From Flavobacterium psychrophilum (GTDB lineage Bacteria; Bacteroidota; Bacteroidia; Flavobacteriales; Flavobacteriaceae): a stretch of 37,301 nt of DNA. Under the pieces are notes generated by a model. That model worked only from the letters and a program-made list of their open reading frames with translations. It did not search any database and had not been told where the DNA came from. The position numbers were made by a program, and so were the translations under genes. The stretch covers positions 2,308 through 39,608 of the forward strand of contig DYPB01000007.1 of assembly GCA_020720185.1 (NCBI GenBank). Reading direction: 5' to 3'. Every line of letters begins with the position of its first letter. Positions within the stretch are counted from its first letter, which is position 1. This document shows positions 1-9,562 of this stretch, one piece after another.

Positions 1-211
1 GTTTTTTCACTTTACAAAGTAACTACAATTTAATCATTCTACAAAATAAAAAAACCAGAACAATAAAGTTTTGTGATGAAGTATTTAAGAATAGTCCTAT
101 CAATAATATGGAAATCTGTGATAAAAAATAAATTACTAATAATCAGGTATCTATTTTTTGATATTGGAGGTTACAGGTAAATTATATGTTTTATTATTTA
201 TTTTAAATTAT

Positions 212-241
212 AAAAAAAAGACAAACCTTTCGATTTGTCTT
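212..241 (-). terminator. Intrinsic terminator after rplQ
   Basis: On the minus strand an 8-bp perfect stem, AAGACAAA paired with TTTGTCTT, closes an 8-base loop and runs into eight T residues. It lies about 27 bases beyond the rplQ stop codon and ends the long S10-spc-alpha transcript. Beyond it, positions 1-211 are AT-rich and I see no gene or clear site there. Confidence 0.85.
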
Positions 242-268
242 CTCTCATTATTAACCTTAAAAAACATT

Positions 269-769
269 TTAAGCTTGTTCATCTGTTGAAGTTTCAGTAA
301 CTTCTTCTGATATTTCATTTTTTACAACTGGTGCATCATCTGATTTTTTAGCTTTAGAACCTCTACGGCTTTTAGCTTTTTTCTCTTCTTTTTTACCACC
401 ATTATAAATTTCGTTAAAATCAACTAGTTCAATCATTGCCATATCAGCATTATCTCCTAAACGATTTCCGATTTTAATAATTCTAGTATATCCACCTGGG
501 CGGTCACCAACTTTAGCTGCAACATCTCTAAATAAGTCTGTTACTGCATATTTGCTACGCAAGTAAGAAAAACAAATACGACGATTGTGTGTAGTGTCTT
601 CTTTTGATTTAGTAATTAGCGGTTCAACAAATTGTTTTAACGCTTTTGCTTTTGCAACAGTTGTATTAATGCGTTTGTGTTCTATTAAAGAACAAGCCAT
701 GTTGGCAAGCATTAATTTTCTGTGTCCAGACTGTCTGCTTAAATGATTGAATTTTTTTCCGTGTCTCAT
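269..769 (-). CDS. rplQ: 50S ribosomal protein L17
   Basis: Last gene of the alpha-operon part of the ribosomal cluster. L17 sits near the peptide exit tunnel of the large subunit. The conserved domain covers about residues 1-118, opening with [12 protein letters not shown] and containing the [20 protein letters not shown] region. From about residue 125 there is a Lys/Ser/Glu-rich, probably disordered tail ([17 protein letters not shown], then acidic). This makes the protein 166 residues against about 120 in E. coli, and long tails of this kind are usual in Bacteroidota. It starts 36 bases after rpoA and is followed by a clear terminator. Confidence 0.98.
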   Translation of the reverse strand: MRHGKKFNHLSRQSGHRKLMLANMACSLIEHKRINTTVAKAKALKQFVEPLITKSKEDTTHNRRICFSYLRSKYAVTDLFRDVAAKVGDRPGGYTRIIKIGNRLGDNADMAMIELVDFNEIYNGGKKEEKKAKSRRGSKAKKSDDAPVVKNEISEEVTETSTDEQA

Positions 770-805
770 TTTATTTTGAATTTAACTCGCAATAGCGAAG
801 TTATA

Positions 806-1798
806 TTAGTCTTTATCTAATTTATATTTTGCTAAATCCATACCAAAGTTTAGATTTTTGCCGTAAACAAGTTCGTCAAGTTCTGTTAAAGATTTTTTAC
901 CAAAGTTTCTGAACTTCATCAAATCATGTTTGTTAAACGATACTAAATCACCAAGAGTATCTACTTCAGCTGCTTTCAAACAGTTTAAAGCTCTTACAGA
1001 CAAGTCCATATCAACAAGTTTAGTTTTTAACAACTGTCTCATGTGTAATGATTCTTCGTCATAAGTTTCTGCTTGAGCAATTTCATCTGATTCAAGAGTG
1101 ATTCTTTCGTCAGAGAAAAGCATAAAGTGATGAATTAAAACTTTAGCAGCTTCGGTTAAAGCATTCTTAGGGCTAATAGAACCATCAGTTTTAATTTCGA
1201 AAATTAATTTTTCGTAATCTGTTTTTTGTTCTACACGGAAGTTTTCTATAGCGTACTTTACATTTTTTACAGGTGTAAAAATAGAATCGGTAAATATAGT
1301 TCCAATAACAGCGTTTTGCTTTTTATTGTCTTCAGCAGGTACATAACCTCTACCTTTTTCGATTGTTAATTCGATATTAAGTTTGGTTTTACTGTCTAAA
1401 TTACAAATAACAAGGTCTGGATTTAAGACTTGAAAACCAGAAATGAATTTTTGAAAATCACCAGCTGTAATTTGCTCTTTTCCAGAGATTGAGATTGAAA
1501 CAGATTCATTATCTACCTCTTCAATTTGTCGTTTAAAACGAACTTGTTTTAGATTAAGAATGATTTCTGTAACATCTTCAACAACTCCAGATATTGTTGT
1601 AAATTCGTGATCTACACCATCAATTCTTACCGAAGTAATTGCATGCCCCTCTAAAGCGGAAAGCATTACTCTTCGAAGTGCGTTACCTACTGTTAATCCG
1701 TAACCAGGTTCTAAAGGTCTGAACTCAAACTTTCCTTCAAAATCAGTTGAATCAATTAGGATAACTTTATCGGGTTTCTGAAAATTAAATATTGCCAT
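806..1798 (-). CDS. rpoA: DNA-directed RNA polymerase subunit alpha
   Basis: Alpha subunit of RNA polymerase, 330 residues, full length. The N-terminal dimerisation and assembly domain runs to about residue 230 ([20 protein letters not shown] near the start). A linker leads to the C-terminal helix-hairpin-helix domain at about 255-320 ([20 protein letters not shown], then [15 protein letters not shown]), which contacts promoter DNA and activators. It lies between rpsD (20 bases upstream) and rplQ, the standard alpha-operon order. Nothing is missing or unusual in the sequence. Confidence 0.99.
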   Translation of the reverse strand: MAIFNFQKPDKVILIDSTDFEGKFEFRPLEPGYGLTVGNALRRVMLSALEGHAITSVRIDGVDHEFTTISGVVEDVTEIILNLKQVRFKRQIEEVDNESVSISISGKEQITAGDFQKFISGFQVLNPDLVICNLDSKTKLNIELTIEKGRGYVPAEDNKKQNAVIGTIFTDSIFTPVKNVKYAIENFRVEQKTDYEKLIFEIKTDGSISPKNALTEAAKVLIHHFMLFSDERITLESDEIAQAETYDEESLHMRQLLKTKLVDMDLSVRALNCLKAAEVDTLGDLVSFNKHDLMKFRNFGKKSLTELDELVYGKNLNFGMDLAKYKLDKD

Positions 1799-1818
1799 AA
1801 TTTTGACTGTGTCAATTA

Positions 1819-2424
1819 TTATTTATTGTACAATTCGACGATTAGTTGTTCTTTAATATTTTCTGGAATTTGTAATCTTGCAGGAACGCTTACAAATGTT
1901 CCTTCCATTTTATCATTATTCCAGGTAATCCACTCATATACATGAGAAGAGTTTGATAAAGAGCGAATAATTGCTTCTAATGATTTAGATTTTTCACGAA
2001 CTGCTACTACATCACCAGCTTTTAGGTGATAAGAAGGAATGTTTACCAATTCACCATTTACAGTAATGTGTTGGTGAGATACTATTTGTCTAGCACCTCT
2101 TCTTGATGGAGCAATTCCCATTCTAAATACAACATTATCTAATCTTGCTTCACAAAGTTGTAATAAAATTTCACCTGTTACACCTTTAGATGCTGCTGCC
2201 TTTTTAAATAAGCCTCTGAATTGTTTTTCTAAAATACCATAAGAATATTTAGCTTTTTGTTTCTCCATTAACTGGATAGCAAATTCAGATTTTTTTCCTC
2301 TTTTTTTAGCCATCCCGTGTTGTCCTGGTGGGTAATTTCTTTTTTCGAAAGCTTTATCATCTCCGAAAATTGCTTCGCCAAACTTACGGGCGATTTTGGT
2401 TTTTGGACCAGTATATCTTGCCAT
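1819..2424 (-). CDS. rpsD: 30S ribosomal protein S4
   Basis: Primary 16S rRNA-binding assembly protein, 201 residues. The start [20 protein letters not shown] is typical. The S4 RNA-binding domain spans about 91-150 ([20 protein letters not shown], then [13 protein letters not shown]). The zinc-binding cysteines found near the N-terminus of some S4 proteins are absent. In many bacteria S4 represses its own operon, but no matching pseudoknot was identified here. The 127-base gap before it, after rpsK, is among the widest in this cluster and contains a hairpin. Confidence 0.98.
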   Translation of the reverse strand: MARYTGPKTKIARKFGEAIFGDDKAFEKRNYPPGQHGMAKKRGKKSEFAIQLMEKQKAKYSYGILEKQFRGLFKKAAASKGVTGEILLQLCEARLDNVVFRMGIAPSRRGARQIVSHQHITVNGELVNIPSYHLKAGDVVAVREKSKSLEAIIRSLSNSSHVYEWITWNNDKMEGTFVSVPARLQIPENIKEQLIVELYNK

Positions 2425-2515
2425 TTTTAATTTTTTTAGGTAGTAATTATGAATTCAGGTCAAATCCTCCGATAATTTTTTATCTACCAATGTTATACTT
2501 AATTTAATTATAAAA

Positions 2516-2545
2516 ATGATGTGTTTTTAAAACAAAATACATCAT
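2516..2545 (-). other. Hairpin in the rpsK-rpsD gap
   Basis: A near-perfect 12-bp inverted repeat (ATGATGTGTTTT and AAAATACATCAT in plus-strand terms, one mismatch) with a 6-base loop lies just past the rpsK stop. In the minus-strand transcript it is followed by TTTTTAT, so it could act as a weak terminator, an attenuator or a processing site that sets rpsD-rpoA-rplQ levels. This rests on symmetry alone, and the AT-rich stem would be only moderately stable. Confidence 0.45.
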
Positions 2546-2551
2546 GAATAT

Positions 2552-2935
2552 TTATACTCTTCGTCTTTTTGGAGGGCGACATCCGTTGTGAGGCATTGGC
2601 GTAACATCTATGATTTCTGTTACTTCTACTCCACTGTTATGTAAAGAACGGATAGCAGATTCTCTACCGTTTCCTGGTCCTTTTACATAAACTTTTACTT
2701 TTTTAAGTCCTGCCTCAAGAGCTACTTTACTACAGTCTTCGGCGGCCATTTGAGCAGCATACGGAGTGTTCTTTTTAGAACCCCTAAAGCCCATTTTTCC
2801 AGCTGATGACCAAGAGATAACTTCTCCTTTTTTATTAGTCAATGAAATGATAATATTGTTGAAGGTGGCAGAAATATGAGCCTCGCCAGATGATTCAACG
2901 ATAACTTTGCGTTTTTTTGCAGTTGCTTTAGCCAT
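2552..2935 (-). CDS. rpsK: 30S ribosomal protein S11
   Basis: S11, a component of the 30S platform near the mRNA exit, 127 residues. The core includes [20 protein letters not shown] and the rRNA-contacting [17 protein letters not shown], and it ends in the invariant basic tail [11 protein letters not shown]. It begins 8 bases after rpsM. The N-terminal lysine-rich segment ([10 protein letters not shown]) is normal for the group. Confidence 0.98.
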   Translation of the reverse strand: MAKATAKKRKVIVESSGEAHISATFNNIIISLTNKKGEVISWSSAGKMGFRGSKKNTPYAAQMAAEDCSKVALEAGLKKVKVYVKGPGNGRESAIRSLHNSGVEVTEIIDVTPMPHNGCRPPKRRRV

Positions 2936-2943
2936 ATTACTTA

Positions 2944-3318
2944 TTATTTAGTTGCTTTTTTCTTGTTAGCAACAGTTTTTCTTTTTCCTTTTCTTGTTCT
3001 AGAATTATTTTTAGTTCTTTGTCCACGCAATGGTAAACCAGATCTATGTCGGATTCCTCGGTAACAACCAATATCCATCAATCGTTTGATGTTTAATGAT
3101 ATTTCAGTACGCAATTCTCCTTCAATTTTGAATGTTCCTACTGCCTCACGAATACCCGCAATTTGGTCGTCATTCCAATCTTGAACTTTAATATCTTGGC
3201 TAACTTGAGCTTTTTCTAAAATCTCAATCGCTCTACTTTTTCCTAATCCGAAGATATAGGTTAGTGCAATAACACCTCTCTTGTTTTTTGGGATATCAAC
3301 CCCTGCTATTCTTGCCAT
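2944..3318 (-). CDS. rpsM: 30S ribosomal protein S13
   Basis: S13 in the head of the small subunit, forming intersubunit bridges with L5. It has 124 residues. It starts [19 protein letters not shown], has the helix-two-turn-helix region ([14 protein letters not shown]), and ends with the conserved basic tail ([18 protein letters not shown] and onward) that reaches the P-site tRNA. Two bases separate it from rpmJ upstream. Confidence 0.98.
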   Translation of the reverse strand: MARIAGVDIPKNKRGVIALTYIFGLGKSRAIEILEKAQVSQDIKVQDWNDDQIAGIREAVGTFKIEGELRTEISLNIKRLMDIGCYRGIRHRSGLPLRGQRTKNNSRTRKGKRKTVANKKKATK

Positions 3319-3320
3319 AA

Positions 3321-3437
3321 TTAACCTTGTCTTTGTTTAAATCTAGGATTTTTTTTGTTAATCACATATAATCTGCCTTTTCGTCGTACAATTTTGCACT
3401 CGGCACTTCTTTTTTTAACTGATGCTCTAACTTTCAT
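3321..3437 (-). CDS. rpmJ: 50S ribosomal protein L36, zinc-free form
   Basis: Short gene of 38 residues, read directly from the minus strand. It starts [20 protein letters not shown] and ends RFKQRQG. The family match is clear: the MKVRASVKK start, the KIVRRKG core and the KQRQG end. Of the usual four zinc ligands (three Cys and one His) only one Cys remains, so this is the C-minus, zinc-independent type. Its position between infA and rpsM is the standard place for rpmJ. An 85-base gap before it, after infA, is filled by a period-7 repeat. Confidence 0.96.
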   Translation of the reverse strand: MKVRASVKKRSAECKIVRRKGRLYVINKKNPRFKQRQG

Positions 3438-3446
3438 TTTTTTGTT

Positions 3447-3523
3447 GCTTTATGCTTTAAGCAAGTAGGCAATAGCCAATAGGCAAAATGCTTATGACTT
3501 ATCGCTTATGGCTTATCGCTCTT
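3447..3523. repeat. Degenerate heptamer array between infA and rpmJ
   Basis: Eleven consecutive 7-base units in one register fill the gap up to the infA stop codon. The plus-strand units begin GCTTTAT, GCTTTAA, GCAAGTA, GGCAATA, GCCAATA and include CGCTTAT and GGCTTAT near the end. Units follow a pattern near NGCNNAT/NGCAATA, and the two halves look partly like reverse complements of each other. No open reading frame or CRISPR-like spacing explains it. Confidence 0.75.
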
Positions 3524-3738
3524 TAATATCTGTAAGTAATTCTTGCTTTTGATAAATCGTAAGGGCTCATTTCAAGTTTCACTTTATCACCTGGTAATAA
3601 TTTGATATAATGCATACGCATTTTTCCTGATATATGAGCAATTACAATATGTCCATTTTCTAATTCTACACGAAACATTGCATTTGATAATGCTTCAATA
3701 ATTGATCCGTCTTGTTCTATCGCTGATTGTTTTGCCAT
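3523..3738 (-). CDS. infA: Translation initiation factor IF-1
   Basis: IF-1, 71 residues, a single S1-like OB-fold ([20 protein letters not shown], then [20 protein letters not shown], ending [10 protein letters not shown]). It binds the 30S A-site during initiation. It lies between secY (7 bases) and rpmJ. The methionine aminopeptidase gene map, which often sits between secY and infA, is not present here. The stop codon touches the heptamer array downstream. Confidence 0.98.
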   Translation of the reverse strand: MAKQSAIEQDGSIIEALSNAMFRVELENGHIVIAHISGKMRMHYIKLLPGDKVKLEMSPYDLSKARITYRY

Positions 3739-3745
3739 AAAATAA

Positions 3746-5098
3746 TTAAGATAGTGCTTTTCTGTTTTTGCCTGATTTCATTAAACCATCATACTCTTTA
3801 TTCAATAAGTATGTGTTTATTTGTGTGATAGTATCTATAACGACACCAACCATAATAATTAATGAGGTACCACCAAAGAATAAAGCCCAAGATTGTTGTA
3901 CACCTAATAAATTGACCACAATAGCTGGGAACACAGCTATTAAGGCAAGGAATAAAGCACCTGGAAATGTAATTAAAGACATCAAGTGGTCTAAAAAGTT
4001 AGAAGTATCTTCACCAGGTTTTACTCCTGGGATAAATCCACCGCTTCTTTTTAAATCATCCGCCATTTTATTTGTTGGAACTGTAATTGCAGTGTAAAGA
4101 TAAGTAAAAACAATTATTAATGTTGCAAATACTAGATTATACCAAACTCCAAAAATATTACTAAAGGCAGATGTTATTGATTGTGCCGTTTCTGAATTTT
4201 TGTCTAATCCAGCAATAACACCAGGTATAAACATAATTGCTTGTGCAAATATTATAGGCATTACTCCAGATGCGTTTAATTTTAATGGAATCCATTGACG
4301 GTTACCATCTTGTTCAAACTCTCCAGAAACAGTTCTACGAGCATATTGTACAGGTATTCTTCTCACTGCCATTACTAGTAATACGCAAGCAATAATTACC
4401 AAGAACCAAATAATAATTTCAATTACAATTACCATTAATCCTCCATTTGCACCAGTTAATCTTGAAGACATTTCCTGAATAAATGCTTGTGGCATTCTTG
4501 CTAAAATTCCGACCATAATTAATAGTGAAATACCGTTTCCTATTCCTTTATCTGTAATTTTTTCTCCTAACCACATTGCAAATATAGTTCCTGTTACCAA
4601 TATTGATACCGATGAGAACATAAAAGCAAATTGTGATATTAATTCAGGATTTGTATTAGATATAATTGCTCCTGGAATAGTACTGTACAAGTTATAGATA
4701 TAACCTGGTCCTTGTACTAATGTAATTACTATGGTAAGCCACCTTGTAATTTGATTTATTTTCTTTCTACCGCTTTCACCATCTTTTTGTAATTTTTGTA
4801 AATATGGAATTGCAATTCCCATCAACTGAACTACAATAGAAGCTGAAATATAAGGCATTATTCCTAATGCAAATACAGAGGCTTTTGAAAATGCACCACC
4901 AGTAAAAACATTAATCAACCAACCAATTCCTTCTTCAGTTTGGCTTGTAAGTTGCCCTAATTTTGTAGCGTCAATACCTGGTAAGGTAACATGTGCACCA
5001 AATCGATAAACCAATAACAAACCCAATGTAAGTAAGATTCTGTTTTTTAGTTCTTCAATTTTCCAAATATTTGTTATTGATTCTATAAATTTTTTCAT
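3746..5098 (-). CDS. secY: Protein translocase subunit SecY
   Basis: The channel-forming subunit of the Sec translocon in the inner membrane, 450 residues. About ten hydrophobic segments are visible, starting near residues 20-36. Conserved features include the plug region after TM1 (LPGIDATKL), [14 protein letters not shown], and the cytoplasmic loop with [10 protein letters not shown] that contacts SecA or the ribosome. It is embedded in the spc block between rplO and infA as usual. The length and motifs are ordinary. Confidence 0.98.
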   Translation of the reverse strand: MKKFIESITNIWKIEELKNRILLTLGLLLVYRFGAHVTLPGIDATKLGQLTSQTEEGIGWLINVFTGGAFSKASVFALGIMPYISASIVVQLMGIAIPYLQKLQKDGESGRKKINQITRWLTIVITLVQGPGYIYNLYSTIPGAIISNTNPELISQFAFMFSSVSILVTGTIFAMWLGEKITDKGIGNGISLLIMVGILARMPQAFIQEMSSRLTGANGGLMVIVIEIIIWFLVIIACVLLVMAVRRIPVQYARRTVSGEFEQDGNRQWIPLKLNASGVMPIIFAQAIMFIPGVIAGLDKNSETAQSITSAFSNIFGVWYNLVFATLIIVFTYLYTAITVPTNKMADDLKRSGGFIPGVKPGEDTSNFLDHLMSLITFPGALFLALIAVFPAIVVNLLGVQQSWALFFGGTSLIIMVGVVIDTITQINTYLLNKEYDGLMKSGKNRKALS

Positions 5099-5108
5099 AT
5101 TAGAAAAA

Positions 5109-5561
5109 TTACATGATTACGGCTTCTCCTCCAGCAGCTTCAATAGCGGCTTTTGCAGTAGCAGTAAATTTATGTGCAGTTACTGTTAATTTTGCTTTCA
5201 ACTCTCCACGACCTAAAATCTTAACGATTTCATTTTTTGTAGCTAATCTATTTGATACATAAGTTGTCATATCTACAGCATTTGTAACAATTCCATTATC
5301 AACAAGGTTTTGAAGTGTATCTAAATTTACACCTTCGTATTCTTTACGGTTGATGTTTGTAAAACCAAATTTTGGTACTCGTCTTTGAAGTGGCATTTGC
5401 CCACCTTCAAAACCAATTTTTTTAGAATATCCAGAACGAGATTTTGCACCTTTGTGTCCACGGGCTGCAGTTCCACCTTTTCCAGAACCTTCTCCTCTAC
5501 CCAATCTTTTATTTTGATTGTGCGTTGAACCTTCAGCAGGTTGTAAGTTACTTAAATTCAT
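5109..5561 (-). CDS. rplO: 50S ribosomal protein L15
   Basis: L15, 150 residues, a late-assembly large-subunit protein. The Gly/Arg/Lys-rich extension that penetrates rRNA is clear ([20 protein letters not shown], then [20 protein letters not shown]). It is followed by the globular C-terminal half ending [13 protein letters not shown]. It is 11 bases from rpmD and 10 bases from secY. Confidence 0.98.
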   Translation of the reverse strand: MNLSNLQPAEGSTHNQNKRLGRGEGSGKGGTAARGHKGAKSRSGYSKKIGFEGGQMPLQRRVPKFGFTNINRKEYEGVNLDTLQNLVDNGIVTNAVDMTTYVSNRLATKNEIVKILGRGELKAKLTVTAHKFTATAKAAIEAAGGEAVIM

Positions 5562-5572
5562 TTTTGATATTG

Positions 5573-5752
5573 TTATTTAGTTTCAACAGAAACCAAGTGT
5601 TTAACTTTATTTATCATCCCAAGGATAGCTGGATTTGAATCATGCTCTACAACTTGACCCATTTTACGAAGTCCTAATGCTTCTAATCCTCTTTTTTGAG
5701 TTAGCGGGCAATTTATTTTGCTTCTAACTTGTTTTACTAATAATGTAGCCAT
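5573..5752 (-). CDS. rpmD: 50S ribosomal protein L30
   Basis: A 59-residue gene between rpsE and rplO, found by reading the minus strand in the gap. It begins [20 protein letters not shown] and contains [18 protein letters not shown], the L30 signature with a Gly-Leu-Arg-Lys turn. It ends with HLVSVETK before TAA. Length and place match L30, a small 23S-binding protein that many bacteria have and some lack. Confidence 0.96.
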   Translation of the reverse strand: MATLLVKQVRSKINCPLTQKRGLEALGLRKMGQVVEHDSNPAILGMINKVKHLVSVETK

Positions 5753-5765
5753 AATTTCCTTTGAA

Positions 5766-6287
5766 TTAACCTTTAAAAACTTTTTCTAATGATATACCTC
5801 TTTGTTTTGCAACTTTATAGGCACTTCTCATTTGCAATAAAGCATCGAATGTTGCTTTTACTACATTGTGCGGGTTTGATGAACCTTGAGATTTTGATAA
5901 TACATCGTGAATTCCAACTGACTCTAATACGGAACGAACGGCTCCACCAGCAATAACTCCTGTACCATGAGAGGCAGGTATTAGAAATACTCTTGCACCA
6001 CCAAATTTACCTTTTTGTTCATGAGGAACAGACTGCCCTGCTAAAGGAATTTTCACTAAATTTTTCTTTGCATCTTCAACTGCTTTTGCAATCGCTTCAG
6101 ATACATCTTTAGATTTTCCTAATCCATGACCAACAACACCGTTTTCATCACCTACAACTACAATAGCAGAAAAACCAAATGCTCTACCTCCTTTTGTAAC
6201 TTTTGTAACACGATTTACACTTACCAGACGATCTTTTAATTCAAGACCACTCGGCTTTACTATTTCTATATTTTTGTAATTTGACAT
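5766..6287 (-). CDS. rpsE: 30S ribosomal protein S5
   Basis: S5, 173 residues, involved in decoding fidelity and mRNA unwinding at the entry tunnel. The N-terminal double-stranded-RNA-binding fold is clear ([20 protein letters not shown], then [17 protein letters not shown]), followed by the C-terminal fold ([19 protein letters not shown]). Flanked by rplR (11 bases) and rpmD (13 bases). Confidence 0.98.
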   Translation of the reverse strand: MSNYKNIEIVKPSGLELKDRLVSVNRVTKVTKGGRAFGFSAIVVVGDENGVVGHGLGKSKDVSEAIAKAVEDAKKNLVKIPLAGQSVPHEQKGKFGGARVFLIPASHGTGVIAGGAVRSVLESVGIHDVLSKSQGSSNPHNVVKATFDALLQMRSAYKVAKQRGISLEKVFKG

Positions 6288-6298
6288 AATATAATAAA

Positions 6299-6649
6299 TT
6301 AGAATTTAAGCCCAGCTGCTCTTGCGCCTTCTGCTAATGATTTAATTCGTCCATGATATAAATAGCCACCTCTATCGAATGTAACTACTTCAATTCCAGA
6401 TTTTAATGCTCTTTCTGCAACAAGTTTTCCAACTGCTGATGCAACTTCTACATTAGTACCGTTATTTACTTCTTTTTCTCTTGATGAGGCAGCAAGTAAG
6501 GTAACACCATTTACATCGTCAATTAATTGAGCGTAAATTTCTTTGTTACTTCTAAATACAGATAATCTTGGGTTTGAAGCAGTTCCACTTACAATCTTTC
6601 TGATTCTATATCTAATTCTTTGTCTTCTATCGGATTTTGTTAATGACAT
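6299..6649 (-). CDS. rplR: 50S ribosomal protein L18
   Basis: L18, a 5S rRNA-binding protein of the central protuberance, 116 residues. The basic N-terminus ([20 protein letters not shown]) is followed by [18 protein letters not shown] and the conserved end ([20 protein letters not shown]). It stands between rplF and rpsE in the standard order, with gaps of 14 and 11 bases. Confidence 0.98.
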   Translation of the reverse strand: MSLTKSDRRQRIRYRIRKIVSGTASNPRLSVFRSNKEIYAQLIDDVNGVTLLAASSREKEVNNGTNVEVASAVGKLVAERALKSGIEVVTFDRGGYLYHGRIKSLAEGARAAGLKF

Positions 6650-6663
6650 AATCTTATACTTTT

Positions 6664-7206
6664 TTAAGCTGATTTACCTGCTTTTCTTCTTAATACTTCA
6701 CCTACAAATTTAACTCCTTTTCCTTTATATGGTTCTGGTTTACGGAAACCTCTAATTTTTGCCGCAATTTGACCTAAAAGTTGTTTATCATAAGATGTTA
6801 ATTTTACGATTGGATTTTTACCTTTTTCAGATATAGTTTCAACAATTACTTCTGGAGCAATTTCTAAAACAATATTGTGAGAATATCCTAAAGCTAAATC
6901 TAATTTTTGACCTTGATTTGAGGCTCTATAACCTACCCCAACTAATTCTAATTGTTTTGTAAAACCTTCAGAAACACCAATTATCATATTATTGATTAAC
7001 GAACGGTATAGACCGTGTTTTGCTCTTTGATTTTTATGATCAGACGAACGATTTACTTGAACTTGATCGCCTTCAATTAATACTTCAACATCCGAGAACT
7101 CTTGTGTTAATTGACCCTTTTTTCCTTTTACTGTAATTATACCATTATCAACTGAAACAGTTACTCCGGCAGGGATTACAACGGGATTTTTTCCTATTCT
7201 TGACAT
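6664..7206 (-). CDS. rplF: 50S ribosomal protein L6
   Basis: L6, 180 residues, two copies of the L6 alpha/beta fold, located near the factor-binding site. It starts [20 protein letters not shown]. The second repeat contains the L6 signature around [16 protein letters not shown] and the end [21 protein letters not shown] normal member in its usual place after rpsH (19-base gap). Confidence 0.98.
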   Translation of the reverse strand: MSRIGKNPVVIPAGVTVSVDNGIITVKGKKGQLTQEFSDVEVLIEGDQVQVNRSSDHKNQRAKHGLYRSLINNMIIGVSEGFTKQLELVGVGYRASNQGQKLDLALGYSHNIVLEIAPEVIVETISEKGKNPIVKLTSYDKQLLGQIAAKIRGFRKPEPYKGKGVKFVGEVLRRKAGKSA

Positions 7207-7225
7207 TTCTTACTTAATTTAATGA

Positions 7226-7624
7226 TTAGTAAACATAACAAATTACTTCGCCACCAACATTTAATTGTTTGGCTTGTTTTCCTGTCATCAAACCTTTTGA
7301 TGTAGAAACGATTGCAATTCCTAATCCGTTAAGGATTCTTGGAATTTTATTAGCTCCAGCATACTTACGCAAACCTGGTTTACTAATTCTTTGAATATCT
7401 TTGATGATTGGCTCTTTAGTATCTTTATCATACTTCAAAGCAATTTTGATAGAACCCTGAACAGAGTTGTTTTCAAATTTATAACTTAAAATATATCCTT
7501 GGTCGAATAATATTTTAGTTATTTCTTTTTTAAGATTAGATGCTGGAATCTCGACAACTTTGTGGTTTGCAGCCACAGCGTTTCTAACTCTCGTCAAATA
7601 ATCTGCAATTGGATCTGTGTACAT
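7226..7624 (-). CDS. rpsH: 30S ribosomal protein S8
   Basis: S8, 132 residues, a primary binder of the 16S central domain and translational regulator of the spc operon in enterics. It starts MYTDPIADYLTRVRNAVAAN and carries the C-terminal signature GIAIVSTSKGLMTGKQAK, ending VGGEVICYVY. The gap before it, after rpsN, is 138 bases, far wider than its neighbours. It holds a hairpin and a heptamer array, which could affect S8 and downstream expression. Confidence 0.98.
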   Translation of the reverse strand: MYTDPIADYLTRVRNAVAANHKVVEIPASNLKKEITKILFDQGYILSYKFENNSVQGSIKIALKYDKDTKEPIIKDIQRISKPGLRKYAGANKIPRILNGLGIAIVSTSKGLMTGKQAKQLNVGGEVICYVY

Positions 7625-7650
7625 TTTTTATTTATTTGCGGTATTGGTTT

Positions 7651-7673
7651 TCAATAAAAACTATTTTTATTGA
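7651..7673. other. Perfect 10-bp hairpin in the rpsN-rpsH gap
   Basis: TCAATAAAAA and TTTTTATTGA form a perfect inverted repeat around the 3-base loop CTA. The stem can be extended by GGTT/AACC if two T residues bulge. It sits 27 bases before the rpsH start in the minus-strand transcript. It may be an attenuator, a processing site or a target for S8. There is no long T run after it, so full termination is unlikely. Confidence 0.55.
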
Positions 7674-7701
7674 ACCTTACACCAGTTAAATTTTTGTTTT
7701 A

Positions 7702-7764
7702 CAATAGGCAATAAGCTTTAGGTGTAAGCAAAATTACTTATAGCTTATTGCGAATAGCCATTTT
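7702..7764. repeat. Degenerate heptamer array between rpsN and rpsH
   Basis: Nine 7-base units in one register run up to and over the rpsN stop codon: CAATAGG, CAATAAG, CTTTAGG, then less regular units, then CTTATAG, CTTATTG, CGAATAG. As in the infA-rpmJ array, one half is CAATAGG-like and the other CTTATTG-like, giving an overall loose inverted symmetry. Confidence 0.65.
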
Positions 7765-8032
7765 ACCAAGATGCTTTTTTAATACCTGGTATTAATCCAT
7801 TATTTGCCATTTCTCTAAATGTAACACGAGAAATACCAAATTGTCTCATGTATCCTCTAGGTCTTCCTGTTAATTTACAACGATTATGCAAACGAACTGG
7901 TGAAGCATTTTTAGGTAACTTTTGCAAACCTTCATAATCTTTAGCGTCTATTAACGCTTGTCTTTTTGAAGCATATTTTGCAACTGTTTTTTCTCTTTTC
8001 ACCTCACGGGCTTTCATTGATTCTTTTGCCAT
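7763..8032 (-). CDS. rpsN: 30S ribosomal protein S14, zinc-free form
   Basis: S14, 89 residues, in the head of the 30S subunit. It is the longer C-minus type: the CxxC pairs of the zinc form are absent, and the conserved C-terminal region reads [20 protein letters not shown], then [20 protein letters not shown]. It starts [20 protein letters not shown], 3 bases after rplE. Together with L36 it shows that this cluster encodes zinc-independent variants. Confidence 0.98.
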   Translation of the reverse strand: MAKESMKAREVKREKTVAKYASKRQALIDAKDYEGLQKLPKNASPVRLHNRCKLTGRPRGYMRQFGISRVTFREMANNGLIPGIKKASW

Positions 8033-8035
8033 ATC

Positions 8036-8587
8036 TTAATTCTTTTTAAAAGGTAAACCTAATTCAGTTAATAATGATTTTGCTTCTTTGTCTGTTTTTG
8101 CAGAAGTTACAAAAGTAATATCCATTCCTGAAATTTTATTAACTTTATCAATATCAATTTCTGGGAAAATGATTTGTTCTAAAACTCCTAAATTGTAATT
8201 ACCTCTTCCGTCGAAACCTGTAGCTTTTATTCCACTAAAATCTCTAACTCGTGGCAAGGCAGAGGTTACAAGTCTATCTAGAAACTCGTACATTCTTTCA
8301 CCACGCAAAGTTACTTTTGCACCAATTGGCATTCCTTTTCTCAATTTAAAAGATGCAACATCTTTTTTTGATATAGTAGCCAAAGCTTTTTGTCCAGTTA
8401 TCTTTGTTAATTCCTCAACTGCATAGTCAATTAATTTTTTATCCGATACTGCTGCACCAACTCCTTTACTCAATACAATTTTTTCCAATTTTGGAACTTG
8501 CATTACATTTTTGTAACTGAATTCTTCTGTAAGAGCAGCAATTACTCTGCCCTTATATTCTTCTTTAAGTCTAGGTATATAAGCCAT
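8036..8587 (-). CDS. rplE: 50S ribosomal protein L5
   Basis: L5, 183 residues, a 5S rRNA-binding protein that contacts S13 and the P-site tRNA. It starts [20 protein letters not shown]. The family signature is seen at [20 protein letters not shown], and the C-terminal half has [20 protein letters not shown]. It is 4 bases from rplX and 3 bases from rpsN, with no unusual feature. Confidence 0.98.
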   Translation of the reverse strand: MAYIPRLKEEYKGRVIAALTEEFSYKNVMQVPKLEKIVLSKGVGAAVSDKKLIDYAVEELTKITGQKALATISKKDVASFKLRKGMPIGAKVTLRGERMYEFLDRLVTSALPRVRDFSGIKATGFDGRGNYNLGVLEQIIFPEIDIDKVNKISGMDITFVTSAKTDKEAKSLLTELGLPFKKN

Positions 8588-8591
8588 AATA

Positions 8592-8906
8592 CTATAATAC
8601 TTGATTAGATTTTTTTGAAAATCTCACTTTTTTATCTCCTTCAACTCTAATTCCAACTCTAGTAGTTTCCTTTGTTTTTGGATCTATCAGAGATATGTTT
8701 GAAATTTGTATTGGAGCTTCTTTCTTAACGATTCCACCTTGAGGGCTTTTTGCACTCGGTTTAGTGTGTTTTGAAACCATATTCACGGCTTCTACAATCG
8801 CTTTGTTTTTCTCACGATCTACTTTTAGAACTTTACCTTCAGAACCTTTATGGTCTCCAGCAATAACTCTAACAATATCTCCTGTTTTTATTTTTAGCTT
8901 TATCAT
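8592..8906 (-). CDS. rplX: 50S ribosomal protein L24
   Basis: L24, 104 residues, an assembly-initiator protein near the tunnel exit. The KOW motif is at the N-terminus ([20 protein letters not shown], then [18 protein letters not shown]). The segment [19 protein letters not shown] is characteristic. Placed between rplN and rplE in the usual order. Confidence 0.98.
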   Translation of the reverse strand: MIKLKIKTGDIVRVIAGDHKGSEGKVLKVDREKNKAIVEAVNMVSKHTKPSAKSPQGGIVKKEAPIQISNISLIDPKTKETTRVGIRVEGDKKVRFSKKSNQVL

Positions 8907-8917
8907 TTGTATATGAA

Positions 8918-9286
8918 TTAAAGCACCTCTGGTGCTAATGATACAATTTTCATGAATTGTTTTTCACGAAGTTCTCTTGCTACGGGTCCAAAAACACGAG
9001 TGCCTCTCATTTCTCCAGCAGCATTTAATAATACACATGCGTTATCATCAAATCTGATGTAAGAACCATCAGCTCTTCGTACTTCTTTTTTGGTTCGTAC
9101 AACTACTGCGGTTGATACTGCCCCTTTTTTAACATTTCCGTTTGGTGTTGCATCTTTAATAGATACAACAATTTTATCTCCAACAGAAGCATATCTTCTT
9201 TTGGTACCTCCTAAAACACGGATAGTTAAAACTTCTTTTGCTCCCGTGTTATCTGCTACTTTTAGTCTTGATTCTTGTTGTACCAT
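8918..9286 (-). CDS. rplN: 50S ribosomal protein L14
   Basis: L14, 122 residues, a highly conserved beta-barrel protein at the subunit interface. It starts [20 protein letters not shown]. The family signature is near [20 protein letters not shown], and the end is [18 protein letters not shown]. Two bases separate it from rpsQ. Confidence 0.98.
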
Positions 9287-9288
9287 AA

Positions 9289-9546
9289 TTATTTAGCTCT
9301 TTCAATGATTTCAACTAATCTCCAACATTTTGATTTACTCAAAGGACGAGTTTCGCTTATCCTTACAGTATCTCCAATATTGCAGTCATTTGTTTCGTCG
9401 TGTGCTACAAATTTCTTTGTTTTTAATACGAACTTACCATATAATGGGTGTTTTACTCTTGTAACTTGTGCTACAACGATAGATTTGTCCATCTTATCGC
9501 TAGTAACAACACCAATTCTTTCTTTTCTTAAATTTCTTTTTTCCAT
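9289..9546 (-). CDS. rpsQ: 30S ribosomal protein S17
   Basis: S17, 85 residues, an OB-fold primary binder of 16S rRNA. It starts [20 protein letters not shown] and has the signature [20 protein letters not shown], ending VEIIERAK. It lies between rpmC (16 bases) and rplN (2 bases). The start is the first Met of the reading frame and matches family length. Confidence 0.97.
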   Translation of the reverse strand: MEKRNLRKERIGVVTSDKMDKSIVVAQVTRVKHPLYGKFVLKTKKFVAHDETNDCNIGDTVRISETRPLSKSKCWRLVEIIERAK

Positions 9547-9562
9547 CTTTCGCAGTTTACAG

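Noticed and set aside
1..211. A gene or RNA downstream of rplQ
   Set aside because: No open frame, tRNA-like fold or promoter pattern strong enough was found.
3447..3523. CRISPR array in the infA-rpmJ gap
   Set aside because: Units are 7 bases, degenerate and without spacers, and there are no cas genes in the window.
3768..4097. 109-residue plus-strand open frame opposite secY
   Set aside because: It lies wholly inside secY on the other strand and has no start signal or family resemblance.
7729..7736. Internal promoter for rpsH (TAATTTTG on the minus strand)
   Set aside because: The match lies inside the heptamer array and has no TTG at the right distance; likely chance in AT-rich sequence.
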